Part shown: positions 51,801 to 61,000 of the stretch, one piece after another | Layout of the letters: every line of letters starts with the position of its first letter | Numbering within the stretch: the first letter of the stretch is position 1 | From: Microtetraspora niveoalba | GTDB lineage: Bacteria; Actinomycetota; Actinomycetes; Streptosporangiales; Streptosporangiaceae | Direction: 5' to 3' | Length of the DNA stretch: 64,000 nt | NCBI RefSeq assembly: GCF_001570405.1 | Contig: NZ_BBYM01000029.1 | Location: 60,462-124,461 of the forward strand | Translations under genes and position numbers: made by a program | The notes under the pieces: model-generated | What the model was told of the DNA's origin: nothing | The model's database searches: none | What the model saw: the letters and a program-made list of their open reading frames with translations, nothing else

Positions 51801-52572
51801 GGCGTCCCTTCTCGGACGCGCCGACCGCGGACGCGAGCCGCCGCAGCAACATCGCCACATCTGTACCCTGCGCTCCGTCGTACGTGTGGAACTCGTCCAC
51901 CACGACGTATCGGATGTCCGACTCCCGCCACAACATGGCGTCGTCCTCGCGTTGCAGCAGCAGGTCCAGCATCTTGTAGTTGGTGATCAGGATGTCCGGC
52001 GGCGACAACTGCATGTCCGAACGCCGTGTATGCACCTTCTCGTACTGCGTCACCGCCCGGTCGCCGATGTACAGCCCCGCCCGCAGCCTGCCCAGATCGT
52101 CGTTCTCCTTGAGCAGGTCGTTGATGCGCTGTGCCTGGTCGGTCGCGAGCGCGTTCATCGGGTACAGGAACACCGCCTTCACGCCGGTCTTCCCCGCCCT
52201 CCGCTCCCGGCGGCAGTGATCGAGCACCGGGTAGAGGAACGATTCCGTCTTGCCCGAGCCTGTGCCCGTGGTGACGATGGTCGGCTGCGGCGTGTGCCCG
52301 TTCGCGGAGGTCAGCCGCGCGAACGCCACCGCCTGATGCGCGTACGGCGTGAACCCCGCACGCTGCCACTCCAGATGCTCGCGCCACTCCTCGCCGGCGG
52401 TCGTGAAAGGCGTATGAATCCGCAGATACGGCCCCCGGAACATCCCTGATGTCTCGTCCCCGAGGAACCGGTGCAGCGCCTCACGTGCCCCCTCGTCGCT
52501 GAGCGCGTACGTCGTCGACAGGTACTGCAGCAGGCTCTCCTTGAGCGCCCGCGCCTGAAGCGTCGGCCTCAC
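45847..52572 (-). CDS. Giant DEAD/DEAH helicase with DUF1998 region (DrmA/DrmB-like)
   Basis: A 2,241-aa protein; the GTG at 52572 overlaps the methylase stop as GTGA and was preferred to the ATG 11 codons upstream. SF2 helicase core: VTTGTGSGKTESFLYPV (Walker A, about 104), YVVVDEFHTYDGAQG (DEFH, about 222), TSATLASG (motif III), NVLSCTPTLEMGIDIG (about 1085) and QQVGRAGRHTGNAF (about 1115). A Cys-rich DUF1998 region follows, with FDSLPGGTGYLDRL (about 1660) and CPCAEEQRRACHRCLHRY (about 1690). The family includes MrfA repair helicases and the DrmA/DrmB pair of DISARM; here both appear as one polypeptide. A further 550 C-terminal residues are unassigned. Confidence 0.88.
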   Translation of the reverse strand: MRPTLQARALKESLLQYLSTTYALSDEGAREALHRFLGDETSGMFRGPYLRIHTPFTTAGEEWREHLEWQRAGFTPYAHQAVAFARLTSANGHTPQPTIVTTGTGSGKTESFLYPVLDHCRRERRAGKTGVKAVFLYPMNALATDQAQRINDLLKENDDLGRLRAGLYIGDRAVTQYEKVHTRRSDMQLSPPDILITNYKMLDLLLQREDDAMLWRESDIRYVVVDEFHTYDGAQGTDVAMLLRRLASAVGASEKGRPLGRICPVATSATLASGAGDGEVARLLQVATDVFGTEFTAESIVGENRLSVEEFIPLTEVTMQRLPTPDELLALPDPASGEEALLDLIEAVTGVRDDDPLQLGGMLKRHLFTRAVMQALDGELKTGAEVLDIMWRAGAAGWAEAVARQPEKAAEALARFVALLSHARDPQSPPNEPRPLVHVEVHQWARSVSRLLRGVLPWPKAEFRWDVAGIADASVTDSERSVPVTTATSAQNANLFLPAVYCRDCGRSGWAVFSPESDDHDVQFDTFKIRRASLGQDKARVRNLIAATDREAREGSGVGPASVGGRGVSGASATQGSGGLLMVLDGARKRLRLPDPLNDYDRNTGEPRLAARDSAFVLVYFGGPVANTAAKEDWCPACGERNAIRYLGTGSAAMAAASITQLFTGGELDKKRHEDKTLMFNDSVQDAAHRAGFVANRSYTFSLRALLAKHLRHDEPTALNDLIADVVEATTDKDTLAAVVPPDLHVYKGVDRLLSGQGRGGDMATWRLIGQRLAFEALMEFGFRSRNGRTLELTRTAAAHVRIDDQAAVVALVKRIHEECLRDRVPLIAQDDARYLALVRIFLERLRTRGAVAHKWLSRYVDDAGTNRYYIWGGRARGMRAFPKGIAAPVFLLSRSKDGSDFDFATGRLSWHERWAGRCLGLPREMSPEFWSKLLPELAALGLLSVRTPRDTSLRVYGLKPGNIEAQLLDDTQVRHAYVRCPVCFWEQTVHPSLLDQWHEQPCPSYRCRRGRLVAGDRSEGLGVHHRDRDYTRDYYRLLYRGAGIYQVVTAEHTGMLTRPQREEVERAFREGAGFKAPNVLSCTPTLEMGIDIGALSAVVLAALPRRPASYAQQVGRAGRHTGNAFLLTIPDRRRRDLYFLERPKDLIAGTIVPPGCYLSAIEILRRQYLAHLLDLAAARRLVRADGITLRALPHKAPRLFGPSGYLADLVELALAQGEELADGFLELFPTGVNDQAKAELRAYATHGLKAAVEEAEREWFRGERALRARLREIDEAHDELHDSDPDQARQKAELDAERRGVGRYLMNLGETTAQAALCDLGLLPNYALIDSTTVLSAMLFGEDGVNSETGRVTYTSDTYTYERPRRIALEELAPGNTFYVNGYKHRISGLEITAGGRQGWRTWRVCSSCGYVRTENAEEDRSPCPRCSARIADDGSCLFQIVEPATVTSRDKREDARIRDDKDDRDRRSYTVVDAVDIPVEDIEPGSWRHAHQTFGVDYCRRAMIRRINVGPVRYDAPARDDFAGYRVRLNPFHVCTACGAASADGQPVFDHDADELDSLAARSGRLKHHRPWCPLRRGKKSDAKDERVLLAHQLQTEALRVLIPVATADVDSRVHSFRAALRLGVDLHFGGDPQHLATTVASMPDIESGKSRWFLVLFDSLPGGTGYLDRLTDPIAFRDTLTAAYEMLKDCPCAEEQRRACHRCLHRYTPEPFQDIVSRQSALTMLESLLFTKDGADGWETTDVGHTGLVGLDAQVESDLEARFLTALRDWAKVTDGASLDEDGHASGHLRFTGGSGVTHWRLTAQERLQGSVSDFTFTRVDGPVQSVKVFLEGFRFHASREHNQIAADAAKRTRLRADGEIVFQITWADIDLFEKQPTRTKPVWPPYQGSAQEQAKAAYEEYGGQRAHFADAVFTNPIDTLIAYLRDPNPDRWTRRARALVTGLAVQPGTAQVAATGRRSELVAALRDQLAAFSAEEGHDKPVVPDAAGIGPVYVFRTQDDSGLPIVFALDAANPEALKWTALTILDDSDAVLDTDEHKERWRSWLYWTNLTQFLSLAGGDGVQLATSKAADFEVEVLAVCGGLGELDSLISVPGTGSPVGVVAPATPDHGSAAEAAVAEALRDAAWDEDILEILREEPDEAPDLIRLAEMLADRGKQAPVFGYELGSGRWLADFAWHGHGIKIAVVSAHQGDDDSEAQRRDAAYTEEGWTVRTAAEWLAHLDELLEKVPNAEEGTPR

Positions 52573-55500
52573 GGCTTCGGTACCTCCTGTTTGACTGGAT
52601 CCCACGCGCCACGGGCGATCGCTTCATCGAGCCGCTTCTGAAAGACGGCGTGCGCCTCGCGCATCTCCGTTTCGCGATCCGCCTTGTAAAAGGGGGCCGT
52701 ATAGCTCTCGGGAACGGCGCTGATCTGCGGAGATTTTAAGTACGCCTCGAACTGCTTCCAGTGCTCCTTATCCTGACCATGGCCATAGGTATACCGATCG
52801 CCAGCGATTTTCCGCTCGTTGGCGTCAAACCAGGTCACTAGATCAAAGTCCTGCATAATGGGGAATCGCGCCCGATACATGGTGACAAGAGTGTCGGCGT
52901 CAATGCCAAGCCATGCGGCGACAAGGGCATCGATTTCGACCAGAGCCGCTCGGCGGGCATATTCAGAACGGAGTGGTATGTCGCGCTGCCAGTCCGGCGT
53001 CACGGCGTGGAGTTCCGTCTTCATACCCTTCCAGACGCGAGCCCAGGGTTCATATGTCACCCAGGTGGGGTCAAAGAGCTCCTGCCACAGGTTCGCGTAG
53101 GCGGTGGTGAGGCAGTTCAGACGGAGAGTTCGGAGGAGAAGGGCAGGAGCGAGAGGGTGGTCGGTCTGAGGAGCGGGCATTGCGTGTGCTCCTGCAACCT
53201 GGAGGTCGCCTCGGCCAGTTGTACGTAAGAAGTAGTCCAGTGGCAGTGACGCCCAGAACCCAGCCATGAGCACAGTCGCTCTCGGGGTGGGCATCGCCAA
53301 GCTGTGAACCATGTGGACATGCGCTGGACCAGGAGGGATGATCGCGGCGAACAGGGCACGCTCAGTGTCAGGAGCGATCTGCCGCCGCCACGCCAAGCGA
53401 TAAAATTCTGTGTAGGGCCGAGTCGCCATAGCGACAAGCGCCTCGTCCACCTCCTTGTCTGTGATCTTTGCCTCAGGGAGTTTCAGTGTCTTGGCTAACC
53501 TGGCCCGCACTATCGAGATCTCTTGCTCCGAGGCGCGCAATTTCTCAAGCCGTACGTGATTCAACCACCTGCCTTGCGCGGCGCGATACGTACTGTCGTC
53601 TGCCACACGCCGGTACTCGGACTCCGGTACGACGTCAGACGGAATCTGCACATGATCGAGTCCTCGCACCTCGCCACCGCCTTGACTGGGCTGCTTGAAG
53701 AGCGGGTTGGCCACGCCAAGCTGCGGACCCTTGAGGATGACTTCGTCCCAGGAATCGACTTGATAGTCCGCGAGTCCTTCCCGGTTCGTGTTGTAGTCGA
53801 TAAGCGGAGTGTTCTTGCCAGCACCGAATACAGGCTTCTTTGCGCCACTCTCGTCGAAACCACGGGTGATCTGCGGCCCGAGCGCGCCGAGCCGCAATGG
53901 ATACCCAGCCAGCGCGTCGATGGCTAAGTCCTCCGCTGTACTTACCGGTGAAAGTAGTCGAGCCTGCTCGACCGGCACGTCCTGCTCGCTTGACAGTCGC
54001 TGCCACCGGGCCAAGGTGTGCGGCGTGACACGGATGACGCGCCGCTTGTGTGGGCGCTCGTCCCACGCGCCCCGGAACTTCACCCCGGGTGCGTCGCCAC
54101 TGCCATCGTGAGCGGCAGAGAGGCGCAGCGAGTCAACCGAGAAGAGCCAGGACAGGTGGTCGAAAGAGATCTCGCCGGGTTCCCCGTAGATATGCACGCC
54201 AAAGTGGCTGGATCTGCCGACAGGGGGTGGGAAGAAGCGGTTGCCAGCGTTGACGAAGTCCGCATGCACACGCAGCCGCCGATATGCCGCTTCCCTAAGA
54301 GCGGCATCCTTGTCGCCATTGAAGTGCGTGTCAGGGTGGATGAGCCCAACGCTGCCACGAGGTGCGGTGTGGTCCCACATCTGGCACATGAAGGCGCGGT
54401 AGAGGTCCGGCTGACTACCCGCGATGAGTGGATATACCTGCGAAGCCGAGAGATAGTTAGCAATGGTGACGGTCGAGGTCACCTCGCTCAGCAAATATGC
54501 AGCCACTTTAGGCTTCGCGAGCTCGTCACTCCGGCGCTGCTTCTTGTCTGCCGCCGACGGCTTTTCCGTGAGCATGAACCATGGCTCGTACTCGGCGAGG
54601 ACGGAGTTCTCCTTCCACTCTGGCCGCACCCACGGCGGGTTGCCTACCTGGAGGTCGAAGCCGCCGCCTCGTGCGAAGACGAGGGCGAACTCCAGCTCCC
54701 AGTGCAGGAAACCCTGTTCTTTCGCGATGTCGCGCACCGTCCGGAGCCACGGGAACCGGTCCTCGGGATTGCCGGGGTCCATTCCCATGAAGGGGGGAAT
54801 CGTTTGTTCGAATTTCTTCAGTTCATCGAGACTCTTGGAAGCGTCGAGGAGGGTTCCTTCTGGCACCTCGGCCGTACCTAGCATGGCCTCCAGGAACTCC
54901 AGCCAGTCGTCAAGGTCCTTGAGCGGGACGATCCGGCGCTTATGCGGCGTCTTCGGTTTCGCCGCCTTCTTCTGCTCCTTCGGCCCGACCTTCTTGAACT
55001 CCACGACCGCGTCGTCATCCGCGGTCGACTCCAGGTCCCAGATGGTGGTTTGTTCCGGCCCCACTGCGAATAGGGCCATCGTCTCGACGAATCGCGGCGC
55101 GGGCTTCGGCACCGGGATAGCCGGCGGCTCAGGAGGCTCCCGGGGCTCGGGCTCCTCCCCGGTCAGGGGCATCCCGCCGAGGGCCTCGTGGAGCTCCTCG
55201 GCGTCGCTGACCACGCTGTGCGTCCCGTACTCGCCGTCGGTCCCGTCCAGCAGCCCGGCCTTGTCAACCGGCCAGAACCACAGGGCGCACCAGGCGTCCA
55301 TGACCGTCTTCAACCGCCAGTACGGAGTGTCGACGGCGTTGAAGAGGTCTTCCAAGACTTTTTCCTTCGGCACCGCCTGGTCGGGGTACTGGAGGAAGGC
55401 GTACTCGGGATCCGCGGGATCGGCCTGCCAGACATCGATCCGGCGTGCGATCTCCCTCTCGGAGAGTTGCATGCGCTTGACGACGGCCGACCAGAGGAAC

Positions 55501-58082
55501 TCGACCTTCCGGGCGGCGTCCCGCAACCGTGTGAACTGCGAGGGCGCTTCCCGCTTCGGCTGCTTGGTCCTCGGGTCGAGCTTGGGGCTGCCGTCCTTGT
55601 TGAGGTGTGCGGTGCTGCGCTGGGGGCGTTGCAGGATCCCCTTCCTCCATGCGGCGAGCCGTTCCACGCCTTCCTTGGCGAGTCCCTTGGCCTCGGCCGA
55701 GCCCGTGACCGCGGCCCAGCCCGGATTCGGCAACAGGAACTGGTGCACCGCGTCGTCGGGCAGCAGCTGTGGCTCGCCGTTCTTGAGGAAGGGAAGCGGC
55801 GTCGGCGGCAGCGCGCCCTTGGCCTTCAGCCATGCCTTCTCGATGCCAGCGACGTCGTCTCCGGAGTAGACCGCGCGGCGAGCGCCGATAAGGGAGTTGC
55901 CGCGGCGCAGATGCAGGCCGAACCACGGAGCGCGCATGCCCGGGTGCATGGTGTTGAGCCAGAGCGACACCTCTGCCAGCTCAACGCCGGTGGCGTTGAG
56001 GTCCACACCATAGGCGTTGTGCAGTGCGATGTACGCCTTGGCCTTCTGCTTCTCTGTGATCGCGTCGGCCGCCGGGATGGTGATGTCGAGTTCTTCCTGG
56101 CGACGCCGTAGGTATTCGTCGGCGACTTGGTTGATGGCCTCGTTGAGAAACGCGCCCGAGCCGAGCGCCGGCTCGCAGATCTTGTACTTCAGCAGCTCGG
56201 AGGCCCGCGTCTTGATCACGTTTCCGTTCTCGTCGCGCTCCTGGTCGAGGCGGTTCTTGAGGGTGAGCTCGACGGTGACCTTGGTCAGTGACTCAGGGGT
56301 GTAGTACGAGGCGGACGTTTCCCGGTCGCGGCCCGCGAGCCGGTAGACGAAGGAGCCCCGGTCGTACTTCTTGGGTCCGCGCAGGCCCTTGCGGGCGTCG
56401 GCCTCGTCGTAGTGGACGAGGGTATTGTCCGGGTACTGGTTCTGCTTGCGCGATGGGATGAGCCAGGAGCCCTGCTCCGGGTCGCCGCCCTTGGCCACCT
56501 CGCACAGCTCTTCGTCGGCGATGATGCCGGTGTAGGACATCAACCCCTCGTAGACGGCGCCGAGTTGGTTGATGCCGAGATTGCGGTAGGAGATGAAGCC
56601 GCCACGTTCGCCGCGCCTGCCCTTCTGCATGGTGAGGAGTCGCAGCACTTCGTGGAGGGCCTCGTTGCGCAAGCGCAGGTCGAGCCAGCGCGGCTCGTCG
56701 TCCTCATCGCTGCGCGGGTCCAGGACGCCAGTGCCGATGAGGCGGATGGCGGTCGGTTCGAAGAGTTCGCTGCGCAGCGGTTCGAAGCGCAGGCCGCGGT
56801 CCTCGCTACGGCGGGCGGCCTTGGCCTTACGCGTCTCCTCGTCGTCACCGGGCTGATCGTCGTCGGGTTCGGTGCCGTACTCCCGGTGGCCGAAGTTGAC
56901 CTTGTTGAACAGGACGTCTAGGGACGCGTAGAGATGGAAACCGTTCCTGGCCTCCTCCTCGACGAGTTCTTCATCGCGCCCCACGAGCTCCCTGAGGCGA
57001 GCCATGGAGTAGCCGGCCTCGTACGATCCATCGTCGGCGGGGAGGATGCCCAGTTCGGGACGGGCTTCCGCGTAGAGCAGGAACAGGATGCGGTAGAGGT
57101 AGCGCAGCGCTTCGCGAGTGAGTTCCCGGGCGAAGGGGATCTTGGGGCTTGCGATGTCGGTAGGGGTGACGTTGTTCGTCGGCTCGGCCATCCGGCGAAG
57201 AACTTCGTTGGCGATGATCTCCACCGAGCGCTGTAAGCCGTAGCGCAGTTCGCTGGAGACGCCGACCGCGTTGTCGCTCGAGGACTTGAGCAAGGCATCG
57301 ATCGCGCGGCTCCGGTCGTTCTCGCCGGGGCGGAGCATGTCGAGGCTGAACAAGGCGGCGATGGTGGCGAGCTCGCCCTGCTGGGTGCGGTCATTGCGCT
57401 CCAGCGCGGCGTCGAGGTTGGCCGCGAGGTAGCGGCCTTCGCTCCAGGCGTGGCGGTCGGCGAGCAGGATCACACCGCCGCACAGCAGCAGGATGAAGCG
57501 TGGGTGTGGGCCGCCTGCTTCGCCGAGTTCGCTCTGAAAGAGCCAGGAGGCCAGAGCCGCGCCCGTTTCGTATGACTCGCTCGCGCTCACACGCAAGGGC
57601 GACAGCAGTCGCCCGGCGCCATCGGCGTTGAGGGCATAGTCATTGACGGCGGCCCAGCCGCAGTCGAGGGCGATGATGCCGTGTCCGTGATAGGCGACGG
57701 TGAGGGTGTGGTCGCGGCCGGCTCGGTGCACGGTGAGTTCAGCCGATGTGGTTTCGTAGCCCAGGGCACGCAGGACCATCTGGTGCCACTCCTCGAGCCG
57801 CTTGATCCACTCTGGGTTGTTGTGCGTGGCGAGGCGGGCTTCATCCTCAGCGTCAGCCTGGGTGGTCTCGGCGAAGTAGCTGCGCAGCTTCTCTGTGAGG
57901 TACGGGGTGCGAAGGGTGCGTAGCAGTTCCCGCGGGGTCCTACGCGGGTCATTCTCGTCACCCTCACGCGAAGTCCAGGTGGCGAACAAGCCCTTCTTCA
58001 GGTCGCTGCCGAGTTGTTCGGCGAAGTAGTGCGCGGAGAAGTACTCGCCGCGGTTGGTGAAGGAGGCGAAGTCGGTGCTCAT
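52569..58082 (-). CDS. Eco57I-type N6-adenine DNA methylase, very large
   Basis: A 1,837-aa protein starting MSTDFASFTNRGEYFSAHYF; the ATG overlaps the SNF2 gene stop (58079-58082). SAM motif I is EPALGSGAFLNEAINQ (about 637) and the catalytic motif is NPPWVRPEWK (about 1146), the gamma-class order of N6-adenine methylases of the Eco57I/PglX/DrmMI type. An N-terminal region of about 600 residues precedes the methylase core, and target-recognition-like sequence follows it. No endonuclease motif was seen. In defence systems such methylases mark self DNA. It is the middle gene of the operon. Confidence 0.9.
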   Translation of the reverse strand: MSTDFASFTNRGEYFSAHYFAEQLGSDLKKGLFATWTSREGDENDPRRTPRELLRTLRTPYLTEKLRSYFAETTQADAEDEARLATHNNPEWIKRLEEWHQMVLRALGYETTSAELTVHRAGRDHTLTVAYHGHGIIALDCGWAAVNDYALNADGAGRLLSPLRVSASESYETGAALASWLFQSELGEAGGPHPRFILLLCGGVILLADRHAWSEGRYLAANLDAALERNDRTQQGELATIAALFSLDMLRPGENDRSRAIDALLKSSSDNAVGVSSELRYGLQRSVEIIANEVLRRMAEPTNNVTPTDIASPKIPFARELTREALRYLYRILFLLYAEARPELGILPADDGSYEAGYSMARLRELVGRDEELVEEEARNGFHLYASLDVLFNKVNFGHREYGTEPDDDQPGDDEETRKAKAARRSEDRGLRFEPLRSELFEPTAIRLIGTGVLDPRSDEDDEPRWLDLRLRNEALHEVLRLLTMQKGRRGERGGFISYRNLGINQLGAVYEGLMSYTGIIADEELCEVAKGGDPEQGSWLIPSRKQNQYPDNTLVHYDEADARKGLRGPKKYDRGSFVYRLAGRDRETSASYYTPESLTKVTVELTLKNRLDQERDENGNVIKTRASELLKYKICEPALGSGAFLNEAINQVADEYLRRRQEELDITIPAADAITEKQKAKAYIALHNAYGVDLNATGVELAEVSLWLNTMHPGMRAPWFGLHLRRGNSLIGARRAVYSGDDVAGIEKAWLKAKGALPPTPLPFLKNGEPQLLPDDAVHQFLLPNPGWAAVTGSAEAKGLAKEGVERLAAWRKGILQRPQRSTAHLNKDGSPKLDPRTKQPKREAPSQFTRLRDAARKVEFLWSAVVKRMQLSEREIARRIDVWQADPADPEYAFLQYPDQAVPKEKVLEDLFNAVDTPYWRLKTVMDAWCALWFWPVDKAGLLDGTDGEYGTHSVVSDAEELHEALGGMPLTGEEPEPREPPEPPAIPVPKPAPRFVETMALFAVGPEQTTIWDLESTADDDAVVEFKKVGPKEQKKAAKPKTPHKRRIVPLKDLDDWLEFLEAMLGTAEVPEGTLLDASKSLDELKKFEQTIPPFMGMDPGNPEDRFPWLRTVRDIAKEQGFLHWELEFALVFARGGGFDLQVGNPPWVRPEWKENSVLAEYEPWFMLTEKPSAADKKQRRSDELAKPKVAAYLLSEVTSTVTIANYLSASQVYPLIAGSQPDLYRAFMCQMWDHTAPRGSVGLIHPDTHFNGDKDAALREAAYRRLRVHADFVNAGNRFFPPPVGRSSHFGVHIYGEPGEISFDHLSWLFSVDSLRLSAAHDGSGDAPGVKFRGAWDERPHKRRVIRVTPHTLARWQRLSSEQDVPVEQARLLSPVSTAEDLAIDALAGYPLRLGALGPQITRGFDESGAKKPVFGAGKNTPLIDYNTNREGLADYQVDSWDEVILKGPQLGVANPLFKQPSQGGGEVRGLDHVQIPSDVVPESEYRRVADDSTYRAAQGRWLNHVRLEKLRASEQEISIVRARLAKTLKLPEAKITDKEVDEALVAMATRPYTEFYRLAWRRQIAPDTERALFAAIIPPGPAHVHMVHSLAMPTPRATVLMAGFWASLPLDYFLRTTGRGDLQVAGAHAMPAPQTDHPLAPALLLRTLRLNCLTTAYANLWQELFDPTWVTYEPWARVWKGMKTELHAVTPDWQRDIPLRSEYARRAALVEIDALVAAWLGIDADTLVTMYRARFPIMQDFDLVTWFDANERKIAGDRYTYGHGQDKEHWKQFEAYLKSPQISAVPESYTAPFYKADRETEMREAHAVFQKRLDEAIARGAWDPVKQEVPKP

Positions 58083-61000
58083 CGTGTGCTGCCTCCTTCG
58101 GCGACAGTGTGCGGCTCGAGCACAGCCAGCAGGCGCAGCATCGGCTCGCCCGCCGTCTCCAGTGACTTGATCAGTTGCAGCCGCCGCCTGGCTGTCTGGT
58201 CCAGCTCCGCTTCTTTGGGGCGGGAACTGGCGAACAGCGCTTCCTGCCTCCACTCCGCGACCCGTTGGCGGTAGGGAGCGAGGGTCGCGTCGATCTGCTT
58301 GCGGTACTCGACTTCGAGAGCGACGAGATGCCGCTGTGCGGCATCGATCGCATCCGGCACCAGCGCGCGGAGGCAGGACAGATCCCGGGGAGTCGCGCGG
58401 CCGGGCATGTTCGGACCGACACCGTAGCGCTCCAGTACCTCCGCGGTCAGCGTTTCCACTACGGAGGCGTCAGGGAGCTGGGAGACAGCCATCCATTCGA
58501 CGACGGTGGGCTTGCCGAGTGCGTTGGAATAGATGCCCTGTACCAGGTACGTCGGACCGTCCACGGTGGCGGAGAGCACGGGGGCCTGGTGACGGCCGAC
58601 CTCGACCAGGACCTTGTCTGTGAGCCAGTCCAGAACCGGATGGATGTCGGTGACATACGAAACGTTCGGCCACTGGGAGGCGGTGGTCTCTCGTGCCGCC
58701 TTCAGGCGTGCGCCGGCGAGTTCCTTGGAGAAGGTGATGCGCATCCGCCCCGGCTGAGTCTTGCGCGGCAGGATCTGCTGCTCGTCCAGGTACGACTTGG
58801 GAAGCGCCTTGAGCCGGTACAACAGGTCACGCGGGGGCTCGAAGGCGATGGTGCCATCGTCGTCGCGTCGCAAGGACAGCATGTCCTCGGGATTGGGGTG
58901 GCAGACCTGCCGCAGCGCCTCTTCGAAGTAGTCGGCTGTGGACCGGAAGAGCGTCGGCACCACGGCGCGGGCCACGTCGGGGTGTTCGTGGACCGCACCC
59001 ACCTGACCGAGAATCCCGGCGAGGAAGGAGGCGCCGTTTTGCTTCGAGCGCTTGATGGACTCCTCGACCGTACGGCCCGCGATCAGGTCCTGTGTCAGGC
59101 GGTCCTCCTCCTCCTTGGCGCGGTACAGGCCGGTAACGGCCTCGGCGGACCCTTCGATCTTGTGGGCCTCCTCCTCACGTCTGAGCAGCTTCTCGCCCAC
59201 CAGACGGTCATCCAGAGTTCGGGGCTGTCCGGTCGTCTCGTCCGTGCGCCACGGTATGTCGCTGGTGAGGATCAGCGCGCGAAACTCAGGCTGCCGTTCC
59301 TGTCCATACCGGTCGATGCGTCCGTTGCGCTGCTCGATCCGGATCAGGGACCACGGCAGGTCGTAATGGATCAGCAGGTTGCACTGCTGGTGCAGGTTGA
59401 CGCCCTCGGAGGCGACATCTCCGGTGAACAGGATGCGTACGGGGTCGTCGCGCAGCCCGAACTTCTCGACGATGGCCTGCTGTTCCTGATCCGTGGTGGC
59501 CTCGCCGTGCATGACCAGGACGGCCCCCCGAAATCCCAGCCAGGGCTTCTTCTCGTCCGGGCTAGCAATCCGCTCGAAGCCCAGGGCGGCGGGGACGGTC
59601 TGAGCCAGCCACTTCGAGGTGGGGATGCTCTCCGAGAACACCACCACACGGGTATCGGACCCGGGCCCGACACCCATACTGCGTAATTCGTCCACCAGCG
59701 CCGCCAGCTTCGCCGAGTCCTGATCCTCGATCTGCTCGGCGAGGCGTCGCAGGTCCACCAGCGCGGCCCGCTCCGCCTCGCGCGCTGCGGGATCGTCGGG
59801 CCGTGTCTGTCGCCTCACACCGTTCCGGGGCTTGCCGGCTGCCGGATCGTCGAGGTTCCCGATCCGGGTTTTGATTGTTTCCAGCAGGGCCCTGTGCGAA
59901 GACAGGAACGACTTCAGCAACCGATACGGAACCAGCTGGTGCCTGCTCACCGATGGCATCGACGGATCGGCGGGAATCCACCGCGTGGCCAGCTCCTTGA
60001 AGACCGCACGCTCCTTGTCGGTGGCCGCAACATGAATGGGCTTGGATGGGCCGCGATCCGCCCAAGCGCCCTTGAGCGATTCCCGAACCTCCCGTGAGGT
60101 CTTCGTGCGCCGGATGTAGAGATGGCTGAGGTCAGCTACCTCGTACTGGGACGGGTTGGCGATCGCCGCCTCGTCCAGCATTTTGACGAGCTCGGCAAAC
60201 GAGGCAGCATCGCCGTTGTGTGGGGTGGCCGAGGCCAGCACGAGCGCGTCGTTCGTCTTGCGTGCCAGCAGGCGAGCCAGTGCGTTGTTCTTGGTACCCC
60301 GGTTGACGAGGTTGTGGGATTCGTCGATGACGACGGCGTCCCAGTCGGTGCGCTCCAGATGGTGCGCATACACATCGCCCTTCAGGGTGTCCATCGAGAT
60401 GATCACGCGCTTGAAGTATGCGAACGGGTTACGCCCCGCGGGGATGTCCTGCTGCACTCGTTGAATACCGGTCGAGTCCAGGCGGACCAGCGGGATCCCG
60501 AACCTGGTCCACAGCTCACGTTGGAACTGCTCCAGCACGTGCTGCGGCGTCACCACCAGGATTCGCTCGCCACGCCCGCGCCGGATGAGCTCCGCCAGGA
60601 GCACCCCAATCTCCAGAGTCTTGCCGAGGCCCACCACATCCGCGATGAGAATCCGCGGCTGTGGGTTCTTCATCGACAGCGCCAGTTCTGCTGGTCGCAG
60701 TTGGTGGATCTGCTGGTCCATGAGGAAGTTGTCTGCCAGCGCCAGTCCATGCTCGGTCTGCGGGAGGAATGTCTTCCGGATGATCGCTTCGAGGAAGAGC
60801 CGGGACCGGCGGTGATTCGGCGAATCGTCCGGCACCAGTCTGGTCTCGCGCGGATCCAGCTTCTGAACAGCGTCCAGCCGGTCGTAGAAGGTGGCGTCCA
60901 TTCCGCGGACAAATGGAGAGATGCCGGTGACCTCGACCATCCACCCGTCACGATGAGTGGGCGTGCACTTGCGTACGAGCCATAACTCGTCGCGGATCAG

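Noticed and set aside
50506..52449. 647-codon plus-strand frame opposite the DUF1998 helicase
   Set aside because: Shadow frame rich in Arg/His with no domain.
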